NCBI RefSeq assembly: GCF_024609215.1
Contig: NZ_JANIPD030000002.1
Location: 1-64,000 of the forward strand
Origin: Curtanaerobium respiraculi
GTDB lineage: Bacteria; Actinomycetota; Coriobacteriia; Coriobacteriales; Eggerthellaceae
Length of the DNA stretch: 64,000 nt
Direction: 5' to 3'
A program made the translations under genes and the position numbers. Position 1 is the first letter of the stretch. The number at the start of each line of letters is the position of its first letter. Below, piece after piece: positions 27,471 through 36,990 of the stretch. The notes beneath the pieces are model-generated. The model did not search any database. It was not told the origin of the DNA and saw only the letters and a program-made list of their open reading frames with translations.

Positions 27471-27731
27471 GTGAGCAGAAGTATGAAAAAAGGCCCCTTT
27501 GTGGAGCCGCGTCTCTTGAGCCGCATCGATGCGATGAACGCTGCAGGCACGAAGGACGTCATCAAGACATGGTCTCGTTCGAGCACCATCTTCCCGGAAA
27601 TGGTGGGCCACACCATCGCCGTGCACGATGGCCGCAAGCACGTGCCCGTATACGTAACCGAATCCATGGTCGGACACAAGCTGGGCGAGTTCGCGCCCAC
27701 GCGCACGTTCCGCGGCCATGCGGCCAAATAG
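27471..27731 (+). CDS. rpsS: 30S ribosomal protein S19
   Basis: Eighty-six residues, beginning [15 protein letters not shown] and containing the TITVWSR-type motif as [23 protein letters not shown]. It sits in the 30S head next to S13. GTG 27471 after TAGGAG is preferred over ATG 27483 because family members start with the SRS-KKGPF sequence. Confidence 0.97.
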   Translation: MSRSMKKGPFVEPRLLSRIDAMNAAGTKDVIKTWSRSSTIFPEMVGHTIAVHDGRKHVPVYVTESMVGHKLGEFAPTRTFRGHAAK

Positions 27732-27748
27732 GCAGGGGAAGGTAGAAC

Positions 27749-28090
27749 ATGGAAGCAAAAGCAATTGCTCGCTACGTGCGCGTCTCGCCCCGCAAGGCAC
27801 GCATCGTCGTAGACCAGATCCGCGGCAAGTCCGTCGTGCAAGCGCGCGAGATTCTCGCATTCACCAACCGTGCGATCGCGGAGACCGTCGAGAAGACGCT
27901 CAACTCCGCCGTTGCGAACGCCGAGAGCAAAGACGGTGCCAACGCGAACCAGCTGTTCGTGAAGGCCTGCTTCGTTGACGAGGGCCCCACGATGAAGCGC
28001 ATCCGTCCCCGCGCCAAAGGCTCGGCATCGCGCATCCGCAAGCGCATGAGCCACATCACCATCATCGTTTCCACCCGAGAGGAGGCATAG
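27749..28090 (+). CDS. rplV: 50S ribosomal protein L22
   Basis: A 113-residue protein with [16 protein letters not shown] at the start and the exit-tunnel hairpin region [16 protein letters not shown] at the end, the site of macrolide-resistance changes in other species. No insertions are visible in the loop. It follows rpsS by 17 bases. Confidence 0.97.
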   Translation: MEAKAIARYVRVSPRKARIVVDQIRGKSVVQAREILAFTNRAIAETVEKTLNSAVANAESKDGANANQLFVKACFVDEGPTMKRIRPRAKGSASRIRKRMSHITIIVSTREEA

Positions 28091-28093
28091 AGC

Positions 28094-28816
28094 ATGGGTC
28101 AGAAAGTAAGCCCCACCGGCTTCCGCATCGGCGTGATCGAAGACTGGCGCAGCCGCTGGTATGCAGATAAGAACTACGCGGAATCGCTGGAGAACGACAT
28201 CGCGATCCGCAAGTTCCTGGACAAGCAGCTTGCCCGTGCGGCGGTTTCCAAGGTGGAAATCGAACGTGCCGGCGACAAGATCAAGATCATCATCACCACT
28301 GCCCGCCCCGGTGTCGTCATCGGCAAGAAGGGCGCCGAGATCGACGCCCTGCGCAAAAAGCTGGGCAAGGTCGCCAACGGCCCGGTCAACGTCGAGGTGG
28401 TCGAGGTCAAGCGCCCCGAGCTCGACGCTGTCCTGATCGCGCAGTCCGTCGCCGAGCAGCTGGAAGGCCGCGTCGCCTTCCGCCGCGCCATGCGCAAGGC
28501 GGTCCAGTCCGCCCGCAAGAGCGGTGCCAAGGGTATCCGCATCCAGTGCGCCGGCCGCCTGGGCGGCGCCGAGATGAGCCGTCGCGAATGGTACCGCGAG
28601 GGCCGCGTGCCCCTGCACACCCTGCGTGCCAAGATCGACTACGGTTTCTGCACCGCCCACACCCAGATGGGTTCCATCGGCGTGCAGGTATGGGTCTACC
28701 ACGGCGAGGTCATGCCGGGCCAGAAGGCCCCGCAGCCTGCTCTCGAGGGCACGAGCTCTCGTCCCGGCCGCCGTCGCGGCGACCGCAATGATCGCAACGA
28801 GAGGGGGAACCGTTAA
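28094..28816 (+). CDS. rpsC: 30S ribosomal protein S3
   Basis: A 240-residue protein. The KH domain carries [17 protein letters not shown] near 77-93 and the C-terminal half has [26 protein letters not shown] basic C-terminal tail rich in Arg and Asp ends the protein. The stop TAA shares one base with the rplP start. Confidence 0.97.
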   Translation: MGQKVSPTGFRIGVIEDWRSRWYADKNYAESLENDIAIRKFLDKQLARAAVSKVEIERAGDKIKIIITTARPGVVIGKKGAEIDALRKKLGKVANGPVNVEVVEVKRPELDAVLIAQSVAEQLEGRVAFRRAMRKAVQSARKSGAKGIRIQCAGRLGGAEMSRREWYREGRVPLHTLRAKIDYGFCTAHTQMGSIGVQVWVYHGEVMPGQKAPQPALEGTSSRPGRRRGDRNDRNERGNR

Positions 28817-29238
28817 TGCTGATACCCAAGCGTGTCAAGCACCGCAAGGTGCAGCGTGGTTCCATGAAGGGCAACGCCAAGGGCGGCACCCGTCTGAACC
28901 ACGGCGAGTACGGCATCCAGGCCCTTGAGCGCCATTGGATCACGAACCGTCAGATCGAGGCGGCCCGTGTCGCCATGACGCGTGAGATGAAGCGCGGCGG
29001 CCATGTCTGGATCACCATCTTCCCCGATAAGCCCATCTCCAAGAAGCCCGCTGAAACCCGCATGGGCAAGGGCAAGGGCGCCCCGGAGGAGTGGGTGGCC
29101 GTGGTCAAGCCCGGTCGGATCATGTTCGAAATCGGCGGAACCGACGAAGCGACCGCCAAGGAAGCTCTGCGTTTGGCCATCAACAAGCTTCCCATCAAGT
29201 GCAAGATCGTATCGCGCGAGACGGAGGGCCGGGAATAA
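28816..29238 (+). CDS. rplP: 50S ribosomal protein L16
   Basis: A 140-residue protein starting [11 protein letters not shown], containing the conserved RIFP-type stretch as [24 protein letters not shown], which contacts the A-site tRNA region. It overlaps the last base of rpsC and its stop overlaps the rpmC start, so translation is coupled. Confidence 0.97.
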   Translation: MLIPKRVKHRKVQRGSMKGNAKGGTRLNHGEYGIQALERHWITNRQIEAARVAMTREMKRGGHVWITIFPDKPISKKPAETRMGKGKGAPEEWVAVVKPGRIMFEIGGTDEATAKEALRLAINKLPIKCKIVSRETEGRE

Positions 29239-29435
29239 TGAAGGCAGCAGAGATTCGTGAACTTTCGGCTGACGATTTGCAGTCGAAACTGAAGGAGGCG
29301 CGCGAAGAACTCTTCAATCTGCGCTTCCAGATGGCGACGAGCCAGCTTGACAACACGGCTCGCGTCAAACAGGTGAAGAAGGATATCGCCCGCATCTTGA
29401 CCGAGATGCGCGCCCGCGAGCTTTCCGCCTCATAG
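29238..29435 (+). CDS. rpmC: 50S ribosomal protein L29
   Basis: Sixty-five residues: [14 protein letters not shown] followed by a helix with [13 protein letters not shown], the family signature. It sits near the tunnel exit. Its ATG overlaps the rplP stop by one base. Confidence 0.97.
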   Translation: MKAAEIRELSADDLQSKLKEAREELFNLRFQMATSQLDNTARVKQVKKDIARILTEMRARELSAS

Positions 29436-29464
29436 GTAAAGCGAACTGAAAGGAATCGGAGAGA

Positions 29465-29725
29465 ATGACTGAAGAGCGTAACTCTCGCAAGGTTCGCCAG
29501 GGCACCGTGGTAAGCACCGCTGGCGACAAGAGCATCGTGGTCGAGATCACCGACCGCAAGCCGCATCCCGTATACGGGAAGATGATGACCACGACGAAGA
29601 AGCTCCATGCGCATGACGAGAACAACGAGTGCGGCAGGGGCGATATCGTCCGCGTCATGGAAACCCGTCCGCTGTCCAAGACCAAGCGCTGGCGCTTGAT
29701 CGAAATCGTCGAGAAGGCCAAGTAG
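29465..29725 (+). CDS. rpsQ: 30S ribosomal protein S17
   Basis: Eighty-six residues of the OB-fold S17 family, with [16 protein letters not shown] at the start and [21 protein letters not shown] near the end. It binds 16S rRNA early in assembly. Confidence 0.97.
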   Translation: MTEERNSRKVRQGTVVSTAGDKSIVVEITDRKPHPVYGKMMTTTKKLHAHDENNECGRGDIVRVMETRPLSKTKRWRLIEIVEKAK

Positions 29726-29767
29726 AGCGCGCACGCGCCCTACTCAATCACGAAAGGTTGGTTTGAA

Positions 29768-30136
29768 ATGATTCAGATGCAAACCATGCTCGCGGTGGCC
29801 GACAACTCCGGCGCTCGCAAGGTGCAGTGCATCAAGGTCCTGGGAGGCAGCAAGCGCCGCTATGCCGGCGTCGGCGACGTGATCATCTGCGCCGTCAAGG
29901 AAGCCCTGCCCAACGGCCAGGTCAAGAAGGGCGAAGTCGTGCGCTGCGTCATCGTCCGCCAGAAGAAGGAAATGCGCCGCTCCGACGGCAGCTACATCAA
30001 ATTCGACCAGAACGCCTGCGTTCTCATCGATGCTTCCGGCGCCCCCCGCGGCACGCGCATCTTCGGGCCCGTCGCCCGCGAGCTACGCGATAAGAAGTAC
30101 ATGAAGATCGTGTCCCTGGCACCCGAGACGCTGTAG
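29768..30136 (+). CDS. rplN: 50S ribosomal protein L14
   Basis: A 122-residue protein with [17 protein letters not shown] at the start and [13 protein letters not shown] near the end. The family length is 122. It lies at the subunit interface and binds RsfS. It follows rpsQ by 42 bases. Confidence 0.98.
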   Translation: MIQMQTMLAVADNSGARKVQCIKVLGGSKRRYAGVGDVIICAVKEALPNGQVKKGEVVRCVIVRQKKEMRRSDGSYIKFDQNACVLIDASGAPRGTRIFGPVARELRDKKYMKIVSLAPETL

Positions 30137-30148
30137 GGGAGGGATAGC

Positions 30149-30457
30149 ATGAAGATCAAGAAGAACGACAAGGTGCAGGTTCTCGCCGGCAAGGACAAGG
30201 GGGCCCAGGGCACCGTCATCCGCTCGTTGCCGCGCAAGGAACGCGTCGTCGTGGAGAAGGTGAACATGATCACCAAGGCCCAGCGCCCCACGCAGGCGAA
30301 CCCGCAGGGCGGCCTCACCCACAAGGAGGCCCCCATCCACGTGAGCAACGTCGCGCTGGTTTGCCCCAAATGCGGCCAGCCCACGCGCGTCGCGATCAAA
30401 CGCGTAGATGGTAAGAAGATTCGCGTTTGCAAGAAATGCGGCGCCGATATCGATTAA
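30149..30457 (+). CDS. rplX: 50S ribosomal protein L24
   Basis: A 102-residue protein with a KOW motif ([19 protein letters not shown]) at residues 5-23 and the C-terminal zinc-ribbon-like CPKCGQ...CKKCGA pair that many Gram-positive L24 proteins have. It initiates 50S assembly. A terminator-like structure follows it. Confidence 0.97.
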   Translation: MKIKKNDKVQVLAGKDKGAQGTVIRSLPRKERVVVEKVNMITKAQRPTQANPQGGLTHKEAPIHVSNVALVCPKCGQPTRVAIKRVDGKKIRVCKKCGADID

Positions 30458-30475
30458 ATTGATACGGTTTGCGAG

Positions 30476-30525
30476 ACCTGCCCGCCTGGGCAGGTTTTTG
30501 CCATGACCCTGGCAAAATGCCAGGG
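30476..30525 (+). terminator. Terminator hairpin and two alternative hairpins between rplX and rplE
   Basis: ACCTGCCC (30476-30483) pairs with GGGCAGGT (30488-30495) and is followed by a T-run to 30499, a good intrinsic terminator. TTTTGCCA (30496-30503) can pair with TGGCAAAA (30510-30517), and CCCTGGCA (30507-30514) can pair with TGCCAGGG (30518-30525). The last two share bases and exclude each other, and the middle one uses the terminator's T-run. It may act as an attenuator. Confidence 0.6.
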
Positions 30526-30574
30526 ACGCAGGGTCGGTAATCCTGTGTTCAAATCATCGGAAAGGGTACAGACA

Positions 30575-31117
30575 ATGGCTCCTCGTTTGAAGGAAAAGTA
30601 CATCAGCGAGATTGCTCCGCAACTCGAGAAGGATCTGGGCATCACCAACGTGAACCAGATCCCCAAGATCGAGAAGATCGTCGTGAACATGGGCGTCGGC
30701 GAGGCCGCCGGCGACTCCAAGCTCATCGAGGGCGCTATCGCCGACATGCGCACCATCACCGGCCAGCAGCCCAAGATCTGCCGCGCGCGCAAGTCCATCG
30801 CCAACTTCCACCTGCGCGAAGGCCAGGCGATCGGCTGCAAGGTGACGCTGCGCGGCGATCGCATGTGGGAGTTCATGGACCGCCTGCTCGCCACCGCTCT
30901 TCCCCGTGTCCGCGACTTCCGCGGCATCTCCCCGAAGAGCTTCGACGGCCGCGGCAACTACACGCTGGGCGTCACCGAGCAGCTGATCTTCCCCGAGATC
31001 GAGTACGACAAGATCGACCGTACCCGTGGTATGGATATCACCTTCGTCACCACCGCTGAAGATGACGCGACCTCGAAGGCGCTTCTGGACGCCCTCGGGT
31101 TCCCGTTCAAGGATTAA
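30575..31117 (+). CDS. rplE: 50S ribosomal protein L5
   Basis: A 180-residue protein beginning APRLKEKY, with [13 protein letters not shown], the P-site loop region and [11 protein letters not shown]-type segment ([16 protein letters not shown]). It binds 5S rRNA. ATG 30575 is preceded by GGAAAGGG. The gene is separated from rplX by 117 bases, unusually wide for this operon. Confidence 0.97.
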   Translation: MAPRLKEKYISEIAPQLEKDLGITNVNQIPKIEKIVVNMGVGEAAGDSKLIEGAIADMRTITGQQPKICRARKSIANFHLREGQAIGCKVTLRGDRMWEFMDRLLATALPRVRDFRGISPKSFDGRGNYTLGVTEQLIFPEIEYDKIDRTRGMDITFVTTAEDDATSKALLDALGFPFKD

Positions 31118-31159
31118 GCAACTGCACTCAATCGAGTGAAGCAAAGAAAGAAGGAATTA

Positions 31160-31345
31160 ATGGCTAAGAAATCGATGATCGCCAAAGCGAAGCGCGAGCC
31201 GAAATTCTCGACTCGTCAGCACAATCGCTGCAGCCGTTGCGGGCGTCCTCGCGCGTACTACCGCAAGTTCGGCCTGTGCCGCGTGTGCCTGCGCGAGCTC
31301 GCTAACAAGGGCGAACTTCCCGGCGTAACGAAATCTTCCTGGTAA
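31160..31345 (+). CDS. rpsN: 30S ribosomal protein S14, zinc-binding type Z
   Basis: A 61-residue protein with two Cys pairs, CSRCG and CRVC, making it the zinc-dependent (C+) form. It starts [11 protein letters not shown] after AAGGAA. The ATG at 31160 is chosen over 31136 to match family length. Confidence 0.97.
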   Translation: MAKKSMIAKAKREPKFSTRQHNRCSRCGRPRAYYRKFGLCRVCLRELANKGELPGVTKSSW

Positions 31346-31446
31346 GACAAGATTCATCACGCAGGGTGTGCCGAGGATAGCAGGCGTGCGGGCTACGGGT
31401 TCGCACGAACCGGATCTCCGGCTCATCACGGACCAAAGGAGTAACA

Positions 31447-31845
31447 ATGAGCATGAACGACCCCATCGCGGATATGCTTACGCGTGTGCGTAACGCCAAT
31501 TCCGCGGGCCACGATACGGTGTCGATGCCCTCCAGCAAGAAACTGGTGGAAATCGCGCGCATCATGCAGGAAGAGGGCTACATCGCCGGCTACGAGATCG
31601 AGCCGAGCAACCCCCGCGACACGCTTGAGATCACGCTGAAGTACGGCGTCAAGAAGGCCCGCACCATCCGCGGCATCAAGCGCATCAGCAAGCCCGGCCT
31701 GCGCATCTACGCCGGCAAAGACGAGCTGCCCCGCGTCTTGGGCGGCCTGGGCACGGCCATCATCTCGACGAGCCAAGGCGTCATGGCCGACCGCGATGCC
31801 CGCAAGAAGGGCATCGGCGGCGAAGTCATCGCGTACGTGTGGTAG
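31447..31845 (+). CDS. rpsH: 30S ribosomal protein S8
   Basis: A 132-residue protein with [15 protein letters not shown] at the start and [22 protein letters not shown] at the end. It binds the central domain of 16S rRNA and in many species represses the spc operon. A second ATG six bases in is also possible. Confidence 0.97.
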   Translation: MSMNDPIADMLTRVRNANSAGHDTVSMPSSKKLVEIARIMQEEGYIAGYEIEPSNPRDTLEITLKYGVKKARTIRGIKRISKPGLRIYAGKDELPRVLGGLGTAIISTSQGVMADRDARKKGIGGEVIAYVW

Positions 31846-31863
31846 AAGGGAGATAGGATAGAT

Positions 31864-32406
31864 ATGTCTCGTATCGGTAAACAACCTGTCGCCATTCCCG
31901 CGGACGTCGAAGTCAAGATCGACGGTCATACCGTCACCGTGAAGGGCAAGCAGGGCGAGCTCACCCGTGCCTTCAACCCCATGATGTCCATCAAGCAGGA
32001 CGGCGACGCCATCGTCGTCGAGCGCCCCGATGACAGCCGCGAGGCAAAGAGCCTCCACGGCCTCACCCGCACGCTCGTCCACAACATGATGGTCGGCGTG
32101 TCCGAGGGATTCTCCAAGAAGCTCCAGCTGGTGGGCGTCGGCTACCGTGCTGCGCTCAAGGGCAAGGACCTCGAGCTGCAGCTCGGCTATTCCCACCCCG
32201 TGATCATCGCACCCCCCGCCGGCATCACCTTCGAGGTGCCCACCGCGACCGAGATCGTCGTCAAGGGCCCCAGCAAGGAGGAAGTCGGGCAGGTTGCAGC
32301 CAACGTCCGCGCATGGCGCAAGCCCGAGCCCTACAAGGGCAAGGGCATTCGCTACGACGGCGAATACGTGCGCCGCAAGCTCGGCAAAGCCGCCAAGTCC
32401 GAGTAG
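31864..32406 (+). CDS. rplF: 50S ribosomal protein L6
   Basis: A 180-residue protein: [12 protein letters not shown] at the start, [22 protein letters not shown] in the middle and [22 protein letters not shown] at the end. Two-domain L6 of normal length. Confidence 0.98.
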   Translation: MSRIGKQPVAIPADVEVKIDGHTVTVKGKQGELTRAFNPMMSIKQDGDAIVVERPDDSREAKSLHGLTRTLVHNMMVGVSEGFSKKLQLVGVGYRAALKGKDLELQLGYSHPVIIAPPAGITFEVPTATEIVVKGPSKEEVGQVAANVRAWRKPEPYKGKGIRYDGEYVRRKLGKAAKSE

Positions 32407-32429
32407 TGAAGGCGAAGGGATTTTACGTT

Positions 32430-32798
32430 ATGAACAAGCTTCAGAAAAAGCAAGCAGGCCTGGCTCGTCGCCATCGTCGCGTTCGCGGCAAGGTCAGCGG
32501 CACGTCCGAGCGTCCGCGTCTGTGCGTGACGCGCAGCAATTCCAACATGTATGCTCAGGTTATCGACGATGTCGCGGGCAAGACCCTGTGCGGCGTCTCC
32601 ACCCTCGGTCCCGACTTCAAGGCAACCGGCAAGAGCGGTGCGACCGTCGAGGGCGCTTCCGCGCTTGGCGAGATCATCGGCAAGAAGGCCTTGGAAGCCG
32701 GCATCACCGCCGTCGTGTTCGACCGCGGCGGAAATCTGTACCACGGGCGCATCAAGGCTGTTGCCGAAAGTGCGCGCGAAGCTGGCCTGAAATTCTAA
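32430..32798 (+). CDS. rplR: 50S ribosomal protein L18
   Basis: A 122-residue protein with a basic N-terminus ([12 protein letters not shown]) and [20 protein letters not shown], binding 5S rRNA. The ending AREAGLKF is typical. ATG 32430 is chosen from the family N-terminus; the ribosome site GAAGGGA lies 8-14 bases upstream. Confidence 0.97.
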   Translation: MNKLQKKQAGLARRHRRVRGKVSGTSERPRLCVTRSNSNMYAQVIDDVAGKTLCGVSTLGPDFKATGKSGATVEGASALGEIIGKKALEAGITAVVFDRGGNLYHGRIKAVAESAREAGLKF

Positions 32799-32810
32799 GG
32801 GAGGGTTTGA

Positions 32811-33338
32811 ATGCCTCGTAAGCAAGAACATCAGTCCGACGTGCCCGAGCTTCAGGAACGCGTCGTCTACATCAACCGCGTGTCGAAGGTCGTCAAAGGC
32901 GGCCGTCGTTTCGGCCTCACCGCCTTGGTGGTCGTCGGCGATGGCAACGGCAAGGTCGGCGTGGGCATGGGCAAGTCCCAGGAAGTGCCCATCGCCATCA
33001 AGAAGGGCGTGGAGGACGCGAAGAAGAACATGTTCACCGTTCCTCTGACCCCGGAGGGAACGCTCCCCCATGAGATCGAAGGCGTCTACGGCGCCGGTCG
33101 CGTGCTCATCAAGCCGGCTAGCCCCGGCACCGGCGTTATCGCCGGCGGCGCAGCACGTGCCGTCATGGAGCTGGCGGGGGTCAAGGACGTGTTCGCCAAG
33201 TCCCTGGGCACCGACAACGTCATGAACGTCGTCAAGGCGACGGCTGCCGGCCTGCAGGAGATGCAGAGCCCCGAAGCCGTATCAGAGCGCCGCGGCCTTT
33301 CCGTCGCGAAGATCTACGGCTGGAAGGAACGTGATTAA
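32811..33338 (+). CDS. rpsE: 30S ribosomal protein S5
   Basis: A 175-residue protein with [21 protein letters not shown] and [18 protein letters not shown], the S5 double-stranded RNA-binding fold. It contributes to the mRNA entry site and decoding fidelity. Its TAA shares a base with the rpmD start. Confidence 0.98.
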   Translation: MPRKQEHQSDVPELQERVVYINRVSKVVKGGRRFGLTALVVVGDGNGKVGVGMGKSQEVPIAIKKGVEDAKKNMFTVPLTPEGTLPHEIEGVYGAGRVLIKPASPGTGVIAGGAARAVMELAGVKDVFAKSLGTDNVMNVVKATAAGLQEMQSPEAVSERRGLSVAKIYGWKERD

Positions 33339-33529
33339 TGATGGCAGAAGCTAAGACCCTGCACGTGAAGCAGGTCCGCAGCGCCAACGGAACGCCGGAA
33401 ACCCAGCGCCGCACGCTGCGCGCGCTCGGCCTGGGGCGCATCGGCAAGGAGCGCGACCTCGTGGACAACGAGAGCGTCCGCGGCCAGATCTTCAAAGTGA
33501 AGCACCTGGTCGAGGTCACCGAGAGGTAA
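33338..33529 (+). CDS. rpmD: 50S ribosomal protein L30
   Basis: Sixty-three residues, LHVKQVRSANG...TLRALGLGRIGKERDLVDN, the single-domain L30. It may start at either of two adjacent ATG codons (33338 or 33341). Confidence 0.96.
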   Translation: MMAEAKTLHVKQVRSANGTPETQRRTLRALGLGRIGKERDLVDNESVRGQIFKVKHLVEVTER

Positions 33530-33533
33530 TTTT

Positions 33534-33568
33534 GATGGCGGAGCGCGCGAGCGCTTCGCCATCGTTTT
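33534..33568 (+). terminator. Terminator-like hairpin between rpmD and rplO
   Basis: GATGGCG and CGCCATC close a long stem, extended inward by AGCGC and GCGCT, followed by GTTTT. It lies four bases after the rpmD stop in a 111-base gap. A partial internal terminator or an mRNA-stability element is likely. Confidence 0.5.
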
Positions 33569-33640
33569 GGAAGTTGGCCGGCGGCGAGCTGCCGGCAGCG
33601 GGAAGGAATTTCCCGCAAGCGAAAACAAAGGAGAACCACC

Positions 33641-34090
33641 ATGGAACTCAAGGACTTGAAGCCCGCCGAGGGCTCCCGTCAGAATCGGAAGCGCAAGGGC
33701 CGCGGCCCCGCATCCGGCAACGGCAAAACCGCCGGCCGCGGCATGAACGGCCAGCTGTCCCGCGCGGGCGGCGGCAAGCGCGCCGGCTTCGAGGGCGGCC
33801 AGACCCCGCTGGCGCGCCGTCTTCCGAAGCTTCCCGGCTTCACCAACATCAACCGTGTGGAGTACCTCCCGGTCAACGTGTCCCGCCTCGAGGAGAAGTT
33901 CGAGTCCGGCGAGGTCGTCGACGGTGCGAGCCTGAAGGCCAAGGGCATCATCAAGCATGATGACGCCCTGGTGAAGGTCCTGGGCGACGGCGAGCTGACC
34001 AAGGCGCTGACCGTCAAGGTCGACAAGGTTTCCGCCACTGCGGCCCAGAAGATCGAGGCCGCCGGAGGAAAGGTAGAACTGCCTTGCTAA
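33641..34090 (+). CDS. rplO: 50S ribosomal protein L15
   Basis: A 149-residue protein with the Gly/Arg-rich N-terminal extension ([19 protein letters not shown]) and [19 protein letters not shown]. Its last seven bases overlap the secY start. Confidence 0.97.
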   Translation: MELKDLKPAEGSRQNRKRKGRGPASGNGKTAGRGMNGQLSRAGGGKRAGFEGGQTPLARRLPKLPGFTNINRVEYLPVNVSRLEEKFESGEVVDGASLKAKGIIKHDDALVKVLGDGELTKALTVKVDKVSATAAQKIEAAGGKVELPC

Positions 34091-35367
34091 GATCCATCGT
34101 CGAAGCTTTCAAGGTCAAGGAGCTGCGGAACAAGATCCTGTTCACGCTGGCCATCCTCGCCCTGTATCGCTTGGGATCTTTCATTCCAGTGCCCGGCATC
34201 CCGTTCAAGGCGTTCGCTGACGCCTATTCGGAAGCCGGCGGCGCTGCGATGACGATGATCGATGTCTTCAGCGGCGGCGCGCTCTCGAATTTCAGCGTCT
34301 TCGCCCTGGGCATCATGCCCTATATCACCGCATCGATCATCATGCAGCTGATGCAGAGCGTCATCCCCGCCGTGGGCCGCTGGGCGCGCGAGGGCGAAAC
34401 CGGCCGCAAGAAGATAACGCAGACCACGCGTTGGCTGACGCTGGGCCTCGGCCTGATCAACGCCGTCGGCTACCTGCTGCTGTTCCAGTCCGACCGCTAC
34501 GGGCTCACGTTCACCACCGAGATGCCCTATTGGCTGACGAGCGTCCTCGTCGTGTTCACGCTGGTTGCGGGCACCGCCTTCATCATGTGGATGGGCGAGC
34601 TCATCACCCAGCGCGGCGTCGGCAACGGCATGTCGCTGATCATCTTCACCAGCATCATCTCGCGGGTGCCCTCCGCGATTTTCTCGAGCGGCACCAGCAC
34701 CGATGATGCGGGCATGAACATCGCGGTCACCCTGCTCATCCTCGCGGTCATTGTGGCATGCATCCCGGCGATCATCTTCATGGAACGCGCGCAGCGGCGC
34801 ATCCCCGTCAGCTACGCCAAGCGCGTGCAGGGGCGCAAGATGATGGGTGGCCAGTCCACCTACATCCCCCTGAAGGTGAATGCCGCGGGCGTCATCCCCA
34901 TCATCTTCGCAAGCTGTCTGATCTACTTCCCGGCGCAGATCGCCGCCCTGTTCAACGTGGGCTGGCTCGACGCGTTCGCAAACGCGATCAGCTCCGGCTG
35001 GCTGAACTGGATCCTGACGTTCGGCTTGATCATCTTCTTCGCGTATTTCTACACGTCGATGGTGTTCAATCCCCAGGAGCTTTCCGACAACCTGCAGAAG
35101 CAGGGCGGGTTCGTGCCCGGGATCCGTCCCGGCACGGCGACGGTCAACTACATCAAGAACGTGATCAACCATGTGACGCTGCCGGGTGCGATGTACATCG
35201 GCGCGGTGGCGGTGGTGCCGTCGATCCTGTTCGCCTTCACGAACAACTACCTGATCCAGGCGTTCGGGGGCACGTCCATCCTCATCATGATCGGCGTTGC
35301 GCTCGATACCATGAGCAAGGTGGAAAGCCAGCTGAAGATGTACAACTACGACGGCTTCTTCAAGTAG
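34084..35367 (+). CDS. secY: Preprotein translocase subunit SecY
   Basis: A 427-residue membrane protein with ten predicted segments forming the protein-conducting channel. Conserved parts include [41 protein letters not shown] (plug and TM2) and the cytosolic loop [14 protein letters not shown]. The TTG start overlaps the rplO end; GGAGG precedes it. adk, which normally follows secY, is absent; map is found two genes on. Confidence 0.97.
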   Translation: MLRSIVEAFKVKELRNKILFTLAILALYRLGSFIPVPGIPFKAFADAYSEAGGAAMTMIDVFSGGALSNFSVFALGIMPYITASIIMQLMQSVIPAVGRWAREGETGRKKITQTTRWLTLGLGLINAVGYLLLFQSDRYGLTFTTEMPYWLTSVLVVFTLVAGTAFIMWMGELITQRGVGNGMSLIIFTSIISRVPSAIFSSGTSTDDAGMNIAVTLLILAVIVACIPAIIFMERAQRRIPVSYAKRVQGRKMMGGQSTYIPLKVNAAGVIPIIFASCLIYFPAQIAALFNVGWLDAFANAISSGWLNWILTFGLIIFFAYFYTSMVFNPQELSDNLQKQGGFVPGIRPGTATVNYIKNVINHVTLPGAMYIGAVAVVPSILFAFTNNYLIQAFGGTSILIMIGVALDTMSKVESQLKMYNYDGFFK

Positions 35368-35410
35368 GCGCAGTCGCAAGGCGGCATGCGGATTCCCAAA
35401 CGTACGCATG

Positions 35411-35442
35411 AAAGGGGGCAGCGGAAAATCCGCCGCCCCCTT
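35411..35442 (+). terminator. Terminator of the ribosomal operon
   Basis: AAGGGGGC-GCGGA pairs with TCCGC-GCCCCCTT around AAA with one unpaired base on each side. Being A-rich on one side and T on the other, it could work in both directions. It lies 44 bases after secY and just past the 3' end of the convergent tRNA. Confidence 0.8.
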
Positions 35443-35452
35443 CGACGTTCCG

Positions 35453-35526
35453 TGGCTGGGCCAGCAGGATTCGAACCTACATAGCTGGTACCAAAAACCA
35501 GAGTCCTGCCGTTGGACGATGGCCCA
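35453..35526 (-). tRNA. tRNA-Gln (anticodon TTG)
   Basis: Seventy-four bases on the minus strand. The acceptor arms are TGGGCCA and TGGCCCA followed by G and an encoded CCA. The anticodon stem CTGGT/ACCAG encloses the loop TTTTGGT, giving anticodon TTG. The T-arm contains GGTTCGAATCC. It lies between the ribosomal terminator and ybaK, transcribed against both. Confidence 0.95.
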
Positions 35527-35585
35527 GTGCGTTGCACGAGTCTATCGTGGTGGGCGGGATCCGTCAATTGGGCTAAACTGGTTCC

Positions 35586-36068
35586 ATGGCTAAGATTCAC
35601 AAGACAAATGCGATGCGAGAACTGGAATCCGCAGACGTTCCGTACCGCAGCGCAGCCTACGAGGTGGACGAGCGCGACCTTTCGGGGATGCATGTGGCGC
35701 TGCAGCTCGGGCAAGACCCCAACATGCTTTTCAAGACGTTGGTGCTCAGCGGCGAGCGCACCGGTTACCTGGTTTGCTGCATACCTACGAACGCCGACCT
35801 CGACTTGAAGAAGGCCGCACGCGCCGCTGGCGACAAGAAAGTCGAGATGCTCCCCCTGAGGAAGCTGACCGCCGTAACCGGGTACGTGCGTGGCGGTTGC
35901 AGCCCCCTCGCGATGAAGAAGCGGTTCCCCACGTTCATCGATGAGACCGCTATCCTCTATGACGAGATATACGTGAGCGCGGGCGAACGTGGCGAGCAGA
36001 TCATCGTGAACGGCGAGGCGCTTGCCGAGCTCATCGGCGCGCAGCTCGTCGATTTGATCGCCGAGTGA
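35586..36068 (+). CDS. ybaK: YbaK/EbsC-family Cys-tRNA(Pro) deacylase
   Basis: A 160-residue single-domain trans-editing enzyme. The conserved KTLVL strand, the LPLRKLTAVTGYVRGGCSPLAMKK segment with the catalytic-loop Lys and the C-terminal GxRGxQI-type motif (GERGEQIIVN) are all present. It would hydrolyse Cys mischarged onto tRNA-Pro. It precedes map by seven bases and is probably co-transcribed with it. Confidence 0.9.
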   Translation: MAKIHKTNAMRELESADVPYRSAAYEVDERDLSGMHVALQLGQDPNMLFKTLVLSGERTGYLVCCIPTNADLDLKKAARAAGDKKVEMLPLRKLTAVTGYVRGGCSPLAMKKRFPTFIDETAILYDEIYVSAGERGEQIIVNGEALAELIGAQLVDLIAE

Positions 36069-36075
36069 GGTTTCC

Positions 36076-36861
36076 ATGATCGCATTGAAGACGCGGGCGG
36101 AGGTTGCCCAGATGAAGGAGGCAGGATGGCTGTCCGCCGCCGTGCTGCGCGAGGTGGGCATGCGCGTCGAGCCGGGCATCACCACGCTCGAACTCGACCG
36201 ATTCGCGGAGAGGTTCATACGGGGCAACGGCGGCGTGCCCACCTTCAAAGGGTACGGGGGATTTCCCGGCAGCATCTGCGCTTCCGTGAACGAGCAGATC
36301 GTCCATGGGATCCCCAGTTCCCAGACCGTGCTCAAGGAGGGGGATATCGTCTCCATCGACGTGGGAGCCTCCGTCGGTTCATGGGCGGGGGATAATGCCT
36401 GGACGTTCCCCGTGGGGGAGGTGTCCCCGGAGGTGCAGCGGCTGCTCGATGTGACGGAGCAGAGCATGTGGGCCGCGATCGCGGCCGCCCGGGAGGGGCG
36501 CTGCATCGGGGATATCGGGCATGCCTGCCAGAGGGTCGCCGAAAGCGCGGGGTTTGGAGTTATCAGGGAATACACCGGGCACGGCATCGGCCACGACATG
36601 CACGAGAGCCCCCCGGTGCCGAATTTCGGGCACCGGCATTGGGGGAAGAAGCTGAAGGCCGGCATGGTGTTGGCGATCGAGCCGATGGTCGCGATGGGGA
36701 CATGCTCGACCGTGCAAGGCGCCGACGGCTGGCTGGTCTGCACCGCCGACGGCAAACCCGCCGCGCATTTCGAGAAGACGGTCGCCATCACGCCCGACGG
36801 CCCCGAATTGATCAGCGTCGAACCGGGCTACAAGCGCCCGGTCACCGAGCCGAACGGGTAA
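36076..36861 (+). CDS. map: Type I methionine aminopeptidase
   Basis: A 261-residue metalloprotease removing N-terminal Met from nascent proteins. Metal ligands are seen in order: Asp in SIDVGAS and in GDNAWTF, His in TGHGIGHDMHE, Glu in AIEPM and Glu in HFEKTVA. The map gene commonly follows secY-adk in the spc operon; here adk is missing and ybaK plus a tRNA lie between. Confidence 0.95.
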   Translation: MIALKTRAEVAQMKEAGWLSAAVLREVGMRVEPGITTLELDRFAERFIRGNGGVPTFKGYGGFPGSICASVNEQIVHGIPSSQTVLKEGDIVSIDVGASVGSWAGDNAWTFPVGEVSPEVQRLLDVTEQSMWAAIAAAREGRCIGDIGHACQRVAESAGFGVIREYTGHGIGHDMHESPPVPNFGHRHWGKKLKAGMVLAIEPMVAMGTCSTVQGADGWLVCTADGKPAAHFEKTVAITPDGPELISVEPGYKRPVTEPNG

Positions 36862-36990
36862 GACGGACCGCCGGGCTGCCTTCGGATGAAATCCTAAATG
36901 CGATGGCGTTCAGAGTGAAAAGGCGGAGGCGCCGTCTTTGGAATGCGATGAAATCGGAATGCGGCGGGCCTCCGGGGCCACGTACGCTGT

